NCBI RefSeq assembly: GCF_000960765.1
Contig: NZ_JYNH01000019.1
Span: forward strand, 1 to 54,679
Direction of reading: 5' to 3'
DNA from: Desulfosporosinus sp. I2
GTDB taxonomy: Bacteria; Bacillota; Desulfitobacteriia; Desulfitobacteriales; Desulfitobacteriaceae
DNA: 54,679 bases
In this document: positions 1 through 8,633 of the stretch, one piece after another
How positions within the stretch are numbered: position 1 is the first letter of the stretch
How the letters are laid out: each line of letters begins with the position of its first letter
Made by a program: the position numbers and the translations under genes
The notes under the pieces: model-generated
Told to the model about the DNA's origin: nothing
Database searches by the model: none
What the model saw: the letters and a program-made list of their open reading frames with translations, nothing else

Positions 1-1176
1 ATATCCAACTTTTTCAAGATAGCCCTCCCAACTACCAGGAGCAAAGCAGTAGTCTTCTAACCATTTCTCAAAACCATCTCTCGTTTTAAAGGCCGCTAAT
101 TGTTGGGTATGAAAGGGCATGTCATAAGCATAGGCATAGGGAAAATTCCAAGGATGAGAGGCAAATGGCACTTCGACAACTGCATCCACTGCATATTCCG
201 GAATGATCGTTAAATTGGGATGGCGTTGTATTTCCTCAGTACTTACAATTTCCTCGCAAGTAACGATAGTGTGTTTAGCAGCCCGAGCAAGATTTTCAGC
301 ATTCGAAGAAAATCCGAACATTTGAGCATTGCCTCGTTTATCAGCACGAGAGACGTGAACAATGGCTACATCAGGATTAACCGCTGGGATCAAGGCTACT
401 TTTTCTCCGTTATAAGGGTCTTCTTCAACCTTTATCTTGTCGTTATACTTTAAAAGGTCTGATCCCATTAAGGATTTGGTCGGAATATAAGGCACATTGA
501 TAGCACCTGCTAAAAACCGTAGACCAATCGTATAATTCGAGTACTCTACCAGTTCAATTTCGTGGGGAATCTTTTGTTCAATCGCTCTACGAAAGTTATA
601 CCCTAATCCGGCAACTGCATAAGAACACCAGGCTAGTTCGGCCTTCTTGATCGCTCCGGCTCCGATTAACATATCTCCGCTTTCACAAGGGCTGTCTCCC
701 ACAAAGGTCAGATTTTTAATTCCTTGCCTGATTATTTCGTAGGTCTGAGCAACACACTGAGCTCCTCCCATACCACTAAATGAAATCATACTTCCATCGG
801 GAACATAGGTTTTAATAGCATCGGTAAGCGTCATCCGTTTATCCGCTTTCTTTTTGTCCTTAGGGTTGAAATTAATCAACCATACCGCCTCCTTTTCTCT
901 GATCTTTCTTAGAATTTGAATGGGTAATTCCGATAACGAATACTGAATTCGTTCCACAAAATTACCAGACACGTTAATCACGGGACCCTCGAATTGAGGA
1001 CGAGTAGCACAATCCGATGTGCAACCACAAAAAATCAGAAGGATATCTTTTTGTTGCTCCTGCCAAGATACAAACTCCAAATCAGGTCCCAGTTTCTTGA
1101 GAGTCTCAATGACCTCTGGTCCTTCGATCAGTGGATTACAATGTCCGCAAAATTTAACACCGACTATAGTTTTCAT
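1..1176 (-). CDS. CoA-transferase subunit A (family I) with N-terminal Cys-rich extension, 3' end outside window
   Basis: An open frame of 392 codons runs from ATG at 1176 off the left edge. From about residue 100 it reads as a glutaconate/3-oxoacid-type CoA-transferase alpha subunit (SMISFSGMGGAQ, LTFVGDSPCESGD, NPDVAIVHVSRADKRGNAQ), which forms the CoA-binding half of a heterodimer; the beta subunit would lie beyond the edge. Residues 1-98 are a separate small domain with Cys pairs C10/C13 (CGHC) and C50/C52/C56 (CGCTSDC). No stop separates the two parts. A strong AAAGGAGG site precedes an in-frame TTG at 879, so the transferase may start there, giving either a fusion or two nested products. 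It lies downstream of a -24/-12 promoter at 1310-1325. The 4-hydroxybutyryl-CoA dehydratase next door suggests CoA transfer to 4-hydroxybutyrate or a related acid (inference). Confidence 0.85.
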   Translation of the reverse strand, partial: MKTIVGVKFCGHCNPLIEGPEVIETLKKLGPDLEFVSWQEQQKDILLIFCGCTSDCATRPQFEGPVINVSGNFVERIQYSLSELPIQILRKIREKEAVWLINFNPKDKKKADKRMTLTDAIKTYVPDGSMISFSGMGGAQCVAQTYEIIRQGIKNLTFVGDSPCESGDMLIGAGAIKKAELAWCSYAVAGLGYNFRRAIEQKIPHEIELVEYSNYTIGLRFLAGAINVPYIPTKSLMGSDLLKYNDKIKVEEDPYNGEKVALIPAVNPDVAIVHVSRADKRGNAQMFGFSSNAENLARAAKHTIVTCEEIVSTEEIQRHPNLTIIPEYAVDAVVEVPFASHPWNFPYAYAYDMPFHTQQLAAFKTRDGFEKWLEDYCFAPGSWEGYLEKVGY

Positions 1177-1309
1177 AACATTTACAAGCTATATCCACCC
1201 GATAGGAGCCCGCCAGAATCGGTACTCCTTCATAAGAACAAGCTAGTAACCTATTTAATCCCCTCCTCATCCCTACACTACTTGTTTGGTTCTTATGAAA
1301 TACTTTAGG

Positions 1310-1325
1310 AGCAAGAAGCATGCCA
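1310..1325 (-). promoter_or_regulatory. Sigma-54 -24/-12 promoter for the CoA-transferase gene
   Basis: On the minus strand TGGCATGCTTCTTGCT matches the RpoN consensus (GG, ten bases, GC). Transcription would start near 1299, leaving a leader of about 120 bases before the ATG at 1176. That leader contains a 38-codon frame starting near 1272 (ATG AGG AGG) which overlaps the main gene; I cannot tell whether it is translated. Confidence 0.8.
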
Positions 1326-1415
1326 CACCCTTGAAAGGCAGTTAGTCATCAAAAATCTCCCTATTCAGTACGTTTAAGGTCCCCGACCTGTCCTACTGAA
1401 TTAAGCATTTATGGT

Positions 1416-1450
1416 GCGAAATGCTACAGTGTTGTCATTCGCTACGCTAC
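1416..1450 (-). promoter_or_regulatory. Probable enhancer (UAS), copy B, for the sigma-54 activator
   Basis: This 35-bp element is identical at 33 of 35 positions to 3071-3105. It carries outer arms GCGAA/TTCGC and an inner CTACAGTGT core. Its proximal end is 91 bp from the -24 element at 1325, the same spacing as the other copy has to its promoter. It begins just after the stop codon of the dehydratase gene. Confidence 0.7.
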
Positions 1451-1453
1451 ATG

Positions 1454-2917
1454 CTATTTTGTATTTTCATCGCCTTTGGGTTTAATACCGGCAAGATTCA
1501 TTGCACAGCGCTTCTTATGGTCTAAATTAGATAGCTTTGAGTACATTACTTTTTGCGCTTGGGGAGACCCAGCACCATGCATACTTTCGATCAATGCCGT
1601 GCCACCCGTCATATTTTCAAGTAGTCTGGCCATACGCATTCGATCTTCAGTCGGAACAGAGGCAACACCTTTAAAATATTTTTCCACATACATACCAATT
1701 TCAGGATTTTTTAGATCGGATTCTGATGGGAGTGTAGCAGTCAATCCTCCCCCAATATCTTGGGCAATTCGGTCAATATCATAAATGAGCCGAGTTACAT
1801 TATGCTTGCCGACATTTGCCAGAAGCGGATCTACAAAATAGGACCCCGAAGCAGTTTGTTTCCCCTCAGCGGAACAAGCGATGGAACAAGCATAGAGGGT
1901 TTCTGCCAAGTGAATCATTTCGTTGATTTTATCTTTAATATGAGCAGCCTTCGCATAACCACTATAATCTGCCATAACAGCCGCAGCGCCGATCACGATA
2001 TCGGAAACGCCGCCCTTACAGCCACCATAGTTTTGTCGGTGATAGCTGGCAAACCGTTCTACCAGCATGCCAGCAAAATCAGTTTCCCCACACATAAAGA
2101 CCTTTTCCCAGGGCACAAAAACATTTTCCAAAACGGTAAGACATTCGCCGCCGACAATACCGAACTGAGCATTCCCTTGGTCTATTTCCCCTTCACATTT
2201 ACGGTCATCGTTCGTCTGTCGCCCAAAGATGTGTAGGACTCCAGGAGCGTCAACTGGTATTGCACAGGATACGGCATAATCTTTATCTTCAGCGATCATG
2301 CCCATAGTAGGCATAATTAACATCTCATGTGAGTTTACCATGCCCGTCATATGGGCCTTTGCTCCCCTGACCACGATTCCTTGGTCATTTTTCTCCACAA
2401 CATGTACAAACATATCAGGGTCCGCTTGCTGTCCAGGTCGCAGACTTCGGTCACCCTTGGGGTCAGTCATAGCTCCCGCAACCATGATATCGTTATCCTG
2501 CATGTATTGGATATAGCTTTTCATGCGTTCATGATAATTAGTGCCAAGTTTCAAATCCATTTCAAAAGTTGTAGAATATAAAGCGTTTATGGCATCAAAC
2601 CCTACACATCGCTGGTAACATGTGCCTGTTTTTTGCGAGATCATTCGTAACATTTTTACTTTCTTGATTAAGTCTTCCTTGCTTTGATGAATATGAGTAA
2701 AGCGATTAATCTTCTTACCAGTAAGATGTGAAGTGGCGGTCACCAGGTCTTCTGTAGTTGGGTCATGAGCAAGCTCAAAGGTCATCGCTGCTGAGTTCAC
2801 ATGTCCACGAATAAAAGGATGGTCTATTACCTCTTCACTCTTCAAGAGTTGACCTTTAACATAAACCTTGATATTGCGTTTCCGCAAACTTTCGATATAC
2901 TCTTTGCCTGTTTTCAT
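1454..2917 (-). CDS. abfD: 4-hydroxybutyryl-CoA dehydratase / vinylacetyl-CoA delta-isomerase
   Basis: The 487-residue product matches the radical flavoprotein that dehydrates 4-hydroxybutyryl-CoA to crotonyl-CoA, using FAD and a [4Fe-4S] cluster. The four cluster ligands are visible at C100, C104 (TCYQRC), H293 and C300 (HRQNYGGC), each one residue offset from C99, C103, H292 and C299 of the Clostridium aminobutyricum enzyme. The C-terminal ESMHGAGSPQAQ motif is also present. The open frame extends to an ATG at 3007, but that codon lies upstream of the sigma-54 promoter; the ATG at 2917 follows an AAAGGGG site by eight bases and aligns with known starts. The gene is likely switched on by the adjacent sigma-54 activator. 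The HpaB-like hydroxylase family is related, but the conserved His/Cys ligand set favours the dehydratase. Confidence 0.95.
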   Translation of the reverse strand: MKTGKEYIESLRKRNIKVYVKGQLLKSEEVIDHPFIRGHVNSAAMTFELAHDPTTEDLVTATSHLTGKKINRFTHIHQSKEDLIKKVKMLRMISQKTGTCYQRCVGFDAINALYSTTFEMDLKLGTNYHERMKSYIQYMQDNDIMVAGAMTDPKGDRSLRPGQQADPDMFVHVVEKNDQGIVVRGAKAHMTGMVNSHEMLIMPTMGMIAEDKDYAVSCAIPVDAPGVLHIFGRQTNDDRKCEGEIDQGNAQFGIVGGECLTVLENVFVPWEKVFMCGETDFAGMLVERFASYHRQNYGGCKGGVSDIVIGAAAVMADYSGYAKAAHIKDKINEMIHLAETLYACSIACSAEGKQTASGSYFVDPLLANVGKHNVTRLIYDIDRIAQDIGGGLTATLPSESDLKNPEIGMYVEKYFKGVASVPTEDRMRMARLLENMTGGTALIESMHGAGSPQAQKVMYSKLSNLDHKKRCAMNLAGIKPKGDENTK

Positions 2918-2965
2918 AATCATTTCCCCTTTAAATGTTAGTTCTTGCAGATGAAATTCATTAAG

Positions 2966-2981
2966 TGCAAAACCTATGCCA
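2966..2981 (-). promoter_or_regulatory. Sigma-54 -24/-12 promoter of abfD
   Basis: On the minus strand TGGCATAGGTTTTGCA fits the RpoN consensus with GG and GC ten bases apart. The expected start site is near 2955, 38 bases before the chosen ATG. This sets the dehydratase start at 2917. Confidence 0.85.
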
Positions 2982-3070
2982 CAATCAAGAATTGCAGCAC
3001 ACTCCATAAAGTCCTGTATTCAGAGTGTTTTTACAGCCTAAGAACGACTTCTTCTATTTAATTAATTGCA

Positions 3071-3105
3071 GCGAATTGCTACAGTGTAGTCATTCGCTAC
3101 GCTAC
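3071..3105 (-). promoter_or_regulatory. Probable enhancer (UAS), copy A, for the sigma-54 activator
   Basis: This 35-bp nested inverted repeat has 12-bp arms with one mismatch and one wobble around an AGT centre (inner CTACAGTGTAG). It sits 90 bp upstream of the abfD -24 element, a usual distance for bacterial enhancer-binding proteins. A near-identical copy at 1416-1450 stands in the same relation to the second promoter. Confidence 0.72.
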
Positions 3106-3124
3106 GAATATTAAGTCATCAAAG

Positions 3125-3158
3125 AAAAATAGGTCCTCCCTTTCTGGAAAGACCTATG
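3125..3158 (-). terminator. Rho-independent terminator after the sigma-54 activator
   Basis: On the minus strand ATAGGTC and GACCTAT form a stem with an inner TTTCC/GGGAG-rich loop, followed by five Ts. It lies 56 bases past the activator stop and separates it from the abfD promoter. Confidence 0.8.
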
Positions 3159-3213
3159 TTCTACAAAACTTCCATTACCTATATTTAATTGAAGATGTTC
3201 TGTTAAAAGAGCA

Positions 3214-5193
3214 TCATTGTTGATTCAAGTCATATTTATCTAATTTTCGATAAAGTGTCGTTCGGGCAACACCAAGTTTATTAGCGATTCTAGTAATGTT
3301 GCCAGAATGTTCAGTCATTAAGTTGGAAATCAATTCTTTTTCCAGTTCTTCAAAAGAATTATGCGGAACAGGATTCTTTACATTTTGAGAAGTCGTAAAT
3401 TCAGAGGGAAGAAAGTTTACTGACAACTTTGAACTTTGCGCAATATTCATGGACCTCTCTAGGATGTTATACAATTCTCGAATATTTCCCGGCCATTCAT
3501 AAGCATTAAAACACTGTTGTACTTCATCTTCGATTCCATTAACATCTTTTTCTAATTGATGATTCATCTTTTTGATAAAATGTTCACATAAAAGAGGAAT
3601 ATCATCTTTATGCTCACGTAAAGGTAAAAGCTTAATCGAAATCACATTTAATCTATAATATAGATCTCTTCTGAAATTCCCTCGATCGACTTCCTTAATT
3701 AAATCCCTATTTGTTGCTGCAATTATTCGTACATTAACAGGGATTGAATCTTGTCCTCCAATTCTCATAATTGATTTGTTTTCGATGACTCTTAATAGAA
3801 TAGTCTGTAGCTCAAGAGGCATTTCACCAATCTCATCTAAAAATATCGTTCCGCCCTCTGCCATTTCAAATTTACCCGGGTTGCCACCACGTTTTGCACC
3901 CGTAAAAGCTCCGTCTACATAGCCAAAGAGTTCACTGCTAATTAGTTCTCGAGGTATCGCACCACAATTTATGGCCACGAAGGGTCCATTTGAATTATGA
4001 CTAGCATTATGAATGGCCTGAGCAAAAACATCTTTCCCTGTGCCGCTTTCACCTAATAGTAAGATATTTGAATGACTCCGAGCAGCATTTTCGGCTAACC
4101 TTACAGTCTTAAGAAACATTTCGTTTCTTCCAAGAATATCTTTAAACGTCAATTTTGCTTCTAATCCTGACATTCTTTGCACCAATTTTCGAGTTCTGTT
4201 AATTTCATTAAAGACTAAAACTGCTCCCTTCATTCCACTAGGAAGACCTTCGATTTTCCGTGAAGAAATAATGGCTTTTTTGACTTTCCCGTTACTAATA
4301 ATATCTACTTCACGATCCGTAAGACCTGATAAGTCTTTCTTGTTCTCTATTAAAAAGGATGATTTAAGATGGTCTCTAAAATTTCTACCGATGATTTCGT
4401 CCTTGCTGCCTTCAAGCATTTTAATAGCACAGCTGTTTATATGAGTAATTATTCCAGCTTCATTAACTGCCATCATTCCTTCGGAGACTGACTCAACTAT
4501 AGCATTCAGATAGCTGTTAGCTAAATTGTATTTTTCCCAAGCATACTTAGTCTCTAACTGCTTTTCAATCCCGTGTACCGAAGCAACTACCATACCTAGT
4601 GTATGAGAATGAGCCTTTTCAAAATCACCCGTCATATCCAAGATTCCCATAATATTTCCTTCTGTGTCATGAATCGGAGCCGCAGAACAAGTGGAATTGT
4701 GGGAACAGATACAAAAATGTTCATAACTAATGACCTGAACAGGCTGATTAAGTTTTAGAGCAAGGCCAATAGCATTTGTCCCTGCACTTTCTTCGCTCCA
4801 ATCAGCTCCAATAATGAAGTTACCTTTAGAAATTGAACGAACAACTTCTTGATCACCAATAATTTTAAGAATAATACCTTTATTATCAATTAGTGTAACA
4901 GTAAACCCAGAACCAGCGACAAATTTATAAAGATTCTCCATTACTGGTAGGCTGACATCGATTAAGTCTCTATTCAAACTCTCATTATAGATAATTTCTT
5001 TCTCTGATTGAACACGATTAACCTTTTTCTGAAAAGGGCTTATTCCTTTCTTAACACTATTGTGCCAAGAATCAACAATGATTTGGCGAACTTCACTAGT
5101 TATCGATTGTCCTTCTACAAAGTTCTTCCACGAATCTTGTATTCTTGGATAAAAACTTTGTTTTTCTAACTTGCTTACTTCATCGTTTATCAA
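3214..5193 (-). CDS. Sigma-54-dependent activator, GAF-PAS-AAA+-Fis (AcoR type)
   Basis: The 659-residue regulator has an N-terminal GAF-like sensor region (about 70-205), a PAS domain (about 225-335), an AAA+ module with Walker A GESGTGKD near 381 and the sigma-54 contact motif GAFTGA near 429, and a Fis-type helix-turn-helix at the C-terminus (NITRIANKLGVARTTLYRKL). Such proteins remodel RNA polymerase-sigma54 from upstream enhancers. It starts at TTG 5193 after AAAGGAG. Its genomic position and the two enhancer-promoter pairs just downstream make the dehydratase and CoA-transferase genes its probable targets; the inducer is unknown, with a GABA or 4-hydroxybutyrate-related compound a fair guess. 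Confidence 0.95.
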   Translation of the reverse strand: MINDEVSKLEKQSFYPRIQDSWKNFVEGQSITSEVRQIIVDSWHNSVKKGISPFQKKVNRVQSEKEIIYNESLNRDLIDVSLPVMENLYKFVAGSGFTVTLIDNKGIILKIIGDQEVVRSISKGNFIIGADWSEESAGTNAIGLALKLNQPVQVISYEHFCICSHNSTCSAAPIHDTEGNIMGILDMTGDFEKAHSHTLGMVVASVHGIEKQLETKYAWEKYNLANSYLNAIVESVSEGMMAVNEAGIITHINSCAIKMLEGSKDEIIGRNFRDHLKSSFLIENKKDLSGLTDREVDIISNGKVKKAIISSRKIEGLPSGMKGAVLVFNEINRTRKLVQRMSGLEAKLTFKDILGRNEMFLKTVRLAENAARSHSNILLLGESGTGKDVFAQAIHNASHNSNGPFVAINCGAIPRELISSELFGYVDGAFTGAKRGGNPGKFEMAEGGTIFLDEIGEMPLELQTILLRVIENKSIMRIGGQDSIPVNVRIIAATNRDLIKEVDRGNFRRDLYYRLNVISIKLLPLREHKDDIPLLCEHFIKKMNHQLEKDVNGIEDEVQQCFNAYEWPGNIRELYNILERSMNIAQSSKLSVNFLPSEFTTSQNVKNPVPHNSFEELEKELISNLMTEHSGNITRIANKLGVARTTLYRKLDKYDLNQQ

Positions 5194-5588
5194 AGTGAAT
5201 TTCTCCTTTCGAATAAGATTAATAGATCAAATTTAAAAGCCTATTTAGCTTAATTATTTGTATATTATGTACAAATTCGACATTGAACCAAATTTCCCTT
5301 CAAGATGGGATAACAAGTATTTGCCAAAGGATACCGGTGCTGTGACAATCCTTTCAATCTTTTTTAATTCCAGATCTTCGGACAGGGTAAACATAAACAG
5401 CAATTTAATATTTCCTGAGATACAAGCTGCCTTCCCCTTCAAGGCGATCGAGCTGTTCCAAAGTGTCTTGATTTACGTTATAGACGAAGACCTTGTCCAT
5501 TATAGCGACTGCCACAAAATAATGTTTCCTTCTCAAGACGATGATTCCGTCATTTAAATTCTGATCTTACCATAAACCTACAAACAAT
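5194..5588. other. Gap with no convincing gene
   Basis: Open frames occur on both strands (+ 5258-5557, 99 codons; - 5254-5442, 62 codons) but neither has a recognisable domain or good ribosome site. A minus-strand stretch around 5400-5540 reads as a short plausible peptide (DKVFVYNVNQDTLEQLDRL) broken by stops, so it may be a decayed gene of unknown family. Confidence 0.4.
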
Positions 5589-5638
5589 AAGGGGGTGTGC
5601 TGAAACTTTGCAGTTTTGGCACCACCCTCTTTGTTTTT
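5589..5638 (+). terminator. Strong hairpin with T-run at the IS remnant border
   Basis: A stem of about 17 bp (AGGGGGTGTGCTGAAACT against AGTTTTGGCACCACCCTCT, imperfect) is followed by TTGTTTTT. It may be the end of the IS1182-type element whose transposase lies to the right, or a terminator. Confidence 0.55.
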
Positions 5639-5686
5639 CGCGCTAGAGATTAATAAAATGAACGATAAAGAAAATATGGCAGCCCA

Positions 5687-6319
5687 TCACACGCTGAAGG
5701 CTGCCATTTTTCTCATATTATGAGCAATGCAGTGTAGTCCCCATTCTAGTTTTACCTTCGTCAATCCTTTGAGTATAAATCGTCGGATACCAAAATTGCC
5801 TTTGATATTACCAAAGACACTTTCAACTTCAACGGGCCTCAGACTACGCATTTGTAAACCGTACTCACTCGTTAAGTTAACCCTCGCTTGGGCTTTTAGT
5901 TCTTTACCGCGTCTATTGATGTAAATCCGTTTGTTGAATTCAGGTTTATCCGTCTTCTTTATACAACGATCCCGATAGAGGCAATCCTTACAGCTTCTCT
6001 TTATAGCGCTTGGTTGATTTCCCCCAGACCCAGCTGTATTTGTTAGCGTTGGCTTCTATTTTAGTTCCATCTAAGAAGTAATTTTCTAATTTGATGTGCC
6101 CTTGCTTAATTATAGTTCGACCACTCCACTAAATACTTCAAGGATGATGTCTTTCATTCGCTCACCACGAAAGCTATTGATGGTTCTAAAGTCGGGTACA
6201 TTGCCATAGCGTACTACACCCATAACATGGCAAATAACACCGTCCACCACTGTATTTTTGCCGACCACGGTAATCTCTTCTATACGAGATAAGCGTTCGT
6301 GTAAATATCGAATATTCAT
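5687..6319 (-). pseudogene. IS1182-family transposase remnant
   Basis: Three pieces in different frames read as one transposase: an N-terminal part with PDFRTINSFRGERMKDIILEVF (6110-6319), then after a one-base shift ENYFLDGTKIEANANKYSWVW, which carries the family's first catalytic-region motif, then CKDCLYRDRC and a C-terminal part (RPVEVESVFGNIKGNFGIRRF, WGLHCIAHNMRKMA). The central portion is missing, leaving about 630 bp of an expected 1.5 kb. The element is inactive. Confidence 0.85.
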
Positions 6320-6337
6320 AATCTCACTCCTGGTGAA

Positions 6338-6455
6338 TCAAACCTTCACCGTCTTCTTCATTACAAACCCCGGCATAGGCTCCTTCATCTTCCAAACAAT
6401 GCCAATCGGTGCCGAGCCATAATGACTTTGAAAATCAGGCAATCCGAGACATCAT
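6338..6455 (-). pseudogene. 3' fragment of a DUF3427 (helicase C-terminal) gene
   Basis: The last ~38 codons (CLGLPDFQSHYGSAPIGIVW and KMKEPMPGFVMKKTVKV) are nearly identical to the end of the gene at 27866. Only this tail is left, cut at the IS remnant on one side and the decayed toxin on the other. Confidence 0.75.
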
Positions 6456-6475
6456 TCTGTTGGTGTTCCTTGTGC

Positions 6476-6759
6476 TTAATGCTCAGTAAATATATAAATA
6501 GCCCAGTAATTCATCGAATTGCCGAGCAATCTTTTCGCCATTTTCATTCGTTTTAATGTCTCATAGAATCCTTCTCTTTTATCAATAAATAATACCAAAA
6601 CAGTAATTTTATTTTCAACTATTTCATAAATAGCTCTATATTGTGTCCACGCCACTCCCCATGCAACATAATGCCGTGTTCTCTTGGAGAGTCTTCGAGT
6701 GCAGTAAGTTGCTCCAATAAATGTTTTCTCATCTTAATGGGGCAACTCGTAAATTCCAT
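6476..6759 (-). pseudogene. Frameshifted RelE/ParE-like toxin
   Basis: The frame from ATG 6759 gives MEFTSCPIKMRKHLLEQL and PREHGIMLHGEWRG, typical of RelE/HigB-type mRNA interferases, but ends in a stop. A neighbouring frame continues with YRAIYEIVENKITVLVLFID and KREGFYETLKRMKMAKRL, the family's C-terminal beta-sheet region. One frameshift joins the halves. No antitoxin gene is recognisable beside it. Confidence 0.65.
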
Positions 6760-7000
6760 TTTTACCCTCGACTTTCCATACTATTCATGGGGCATTATGT
6801 TTTCATTAGAGTTATCTGGACTAAAAGCTGAATACGGGCTAGTGTAACTGCTTCTTGACGTTATTGTTTTCCGTCAATCTTGCATGCTACGGCTTGATTA
6901 CTCGTACCCTCGGAAAGGATATCCGGATACTGTTTCTCATGCCGCCTTAACCAAATATTAGCATATGAACACGTGGCCGTAGTTTTTAACCCGTATTTCA

Positions 7001-7879
7001 TTACAACTGTCTTAACTGCTCTCGATATTGCCTTAATTCGTCTTCATCAAAATCATCAAGAGTGTCTTGCAGCACTTTAAGCATCTTCGGTCTATCCTCA
7101 GGGATTTTACCAATTATGGGGGTAGCCATTGACACATGATTAGCCAAGACTTTGGTGTTTGTTTCCAGATGTTCGATGAAGTATTTCATTTCTTGAACTC
7201 GTTCGAATTCGGTGGCTTCAACAAATTCACCTTTGAGTTTTTGTTCATATAAGTCGGTACCGGGTATTAGGACCAAGGAAGTTATCCCTATACTTTCTGG
7301 CTTAAGTTTATTAAAAAGTTTAACAGTTTCAAAGGCGCTAATTATCCCTTTACCATGACCTGCTAAGCCATTCAAATAAATTGCATGGTACGCAATTCCT
7401 GCTTCCTCTAGTCGTTTGCATTGTACGACAGCTTCGTCAGCGGTATTTCCTTTATGAACTTGAGTTAACGTTTCATTATGACCGGTTTCAATCCCGATAT
7501 ACAAGTGATTGATACCCAAAGAACGTAGTACCTTGAGTTCTTCTGTCGTTTTAGCTTTAATATTGGTTATCCGAGCATACATGGAAATAGTTTCACAACA
7601 CGGCAGGTATTCTTTGATTCTTTTGGCGATTATTTTAAGTTGTTCGAAGCTTAACACAAAGGGGTCACCACCGACAAGGTAGACCCTTTCCGCATTAGGA
7701 CGCAAGGAGCGAAGCTCTCTGAGATCTTCCTCTATTTGTTCTATAGGCTCAATGCGAAATGGGACATCCTTATACATGCTGCAAAATGTACAGTGGTTAT
7801 GTGAACATCCGACAGTGACTTGTAATAGTAAGGTTTTGGCTTCACCGGGAGGTCTATAAATAGTACCTGTATAATGCAT
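7001..7879 (-). CDS. Radical SAM protein
   Basis: The 292-residue protein has the cluster motif GCSHNHCTFCSMYKD at residues 24-38 (Cys spaced 4 and 2, as in the COG1032-like group with the GCSHNxCxFC signature), followed by a radical SAM barrel with GGDPF and GIETGHNE segments that contact SAM. It should cleave SAM to a 5'-deoxyadenosyl radical; the substrate is unknown. The start follows AAAGGAG by about ten bases. It stands alone between decayed genes, so context gives no pathway. Confidence 0.85.
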   Translation of the reverse strand: MHYTGTIYRPPGEAKTLLLQVTVGCSHNHCTFCSMYKDVPFRIEPIEQIEEDLRELRSLRPNAERVYLVGGDPFVLSFEQLKIIAKRIKEYLPCCETISMYARITNIKAKTTEELKVLRSLGINHLYIGIETGHNETLTQVHKGNTADEAVVQCKRLEEAGIAYHAIYLNGLAGHGKGIISAFETVKLFNKLKPESIGITSLVLIPGTDLYEQKLKGEFVEATEFERVQEMKYFIEHLETNTKVLANHVSMATPIIGKIPEDRPKMLKVLQDTLDDFDEDELRQYREQLRQL

Positions 7880-7938
7880 TTTAAATACTCTCCTTTAAGA
7901 CGCAATCAACTTCAGAAATTTAAAAGCGAATTGTGGAT

Positions 7939-7971
7939 AAAAAATCGCCCCACACTTCCATAGTGTAGGGG
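7939..7971 (-). terminator. Rho-independent terminator
   Basis: On the minus strand CCCCTACACT pairs with AGTGTGGGG and is followed by CGATTTTTT. It lies downstream of the Rpn-type fragment at 8051. Confidence 0.75.
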
Positions 7972-8050
7972 ATAGCTTTTTCTGATTCGACAGGCACCGA
8001 TGCTCCTTGGGCCCCATATGGGGAGCAGACCCTTCCCTCGATCAGTAGTC

Positions 8051-8341
8051 TCATTCATTTAGCACTTTAACTTCGTCTTCCGTCATACCTGTTGCTTTAG
8101 CTACCTTTGAAATCTCCATTCCCATGGCCAAAAGATTCTTCGCAACTTCTTCCTTTCCTTCTGTCCTTCCTTCTACCTGTCCCTTCTGGATTGCTTCCCT
8201 CAAGCGGAGTTCTGCTTCTCTGACGGCCGCCTTCTCATCTAAAACTGCCTTGCGTCTCGCAAAGTACGCTTCTCTCACCATTGGATCATCACTTGATTTC
8301 TCCCACGCAGCTATGGCCTGGTGCAAAACGGGATCTTGCAT
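8051..8341 (-). CDS. C-terminal piece of an Rpn-type (PD-(D/E)XK transposase-like) protein
   Basis: The 96 codons have a good ribosome site (GGAGGAG) and read as the C-terminal region of COG5464/Rpn recombination-promoting nucleases: an alpha-helical, charged stretch (EAELRLREAIQKGQVEGRTE) ending in the GMEISKVAKATGMTEDEVKVL helix-turn-helix-like tail. The nuclease domain is absent, whereas full family members have about 300 residues. It may be a remnant still expressed from a duplicated promoter segment (see 8327-8466). Confidence 0.6.
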   Translation of the reverse strand: MQDPVLHQAIAAWEKSSDDPMVREAYFARRKAVLDEKAAVREAELRLREAIQKGQVEGRTEGKEEVAKNLLAMGMEISKVAKATGMTEDEVKVLNE

Positions 8342-8466
8342 TGCAATCTCCTCCAGTGTTTTTTAACACTTCATGGTACCCTGATTAGAGTCGGTCCTTA
8401 AGTTCTATAGCCATATTATACCATAGGCATTAAGGCCTTTAAACTAGTAATTAGATTTGTTAACCT
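8327..8466. repeat. Promoter/leader repeat, copy 1
   Basis: About 125 bp here recurs at 53238-53361 with small indels. It contains a minus-strand promoter (TTTAAA, 17 bases, TATAAT, the latter near 8420), the GGAGGAG ribosome site and the first codons MQDPV of the gene that follows. In the two places the same leader precedes different coding sequences. Confidence 0.8.
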
Positions 8467-8569
8467 CGATTGGTATCAGCCCGTGCATAATTCTGTAATA
8501 CCCTGCCAGCAACTGTTTCTTTTAACAATATTTGAGGCTTTATGTATGCAGTTCACTTCTGGTATCGCA

Positions 8570-8613
8570 AGGTAAAACAAGCACCCCAAGTTCTATAAAG
8601 AAACCTGGGGCGC
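8570..8613 (-). terminator. Terminator after cooC
   Basis: On the minus strand GCGCCCCAGGTTTC pairs with GAACTTGGGGTGC, followed by TTGTTTT. It lies about 20 bases past the cooC stop. Confidence 0.7.
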
Positions 8614-8633
8614 TAAATGAATTTTTTGTTAAG

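Noticed and set aside
2918-3007. Upstream start of the dehydratase at ATG 3007
   Set aside because: It lies upstream of the sigma-54 promoter, and family alignment plus the ribosome site favour ATG 2917.
5258-5557. Plus-strand ORF of 99 codons
   Set aside because: No recognised motif, no ribosome site, and coding-like signal on the opposite strand.
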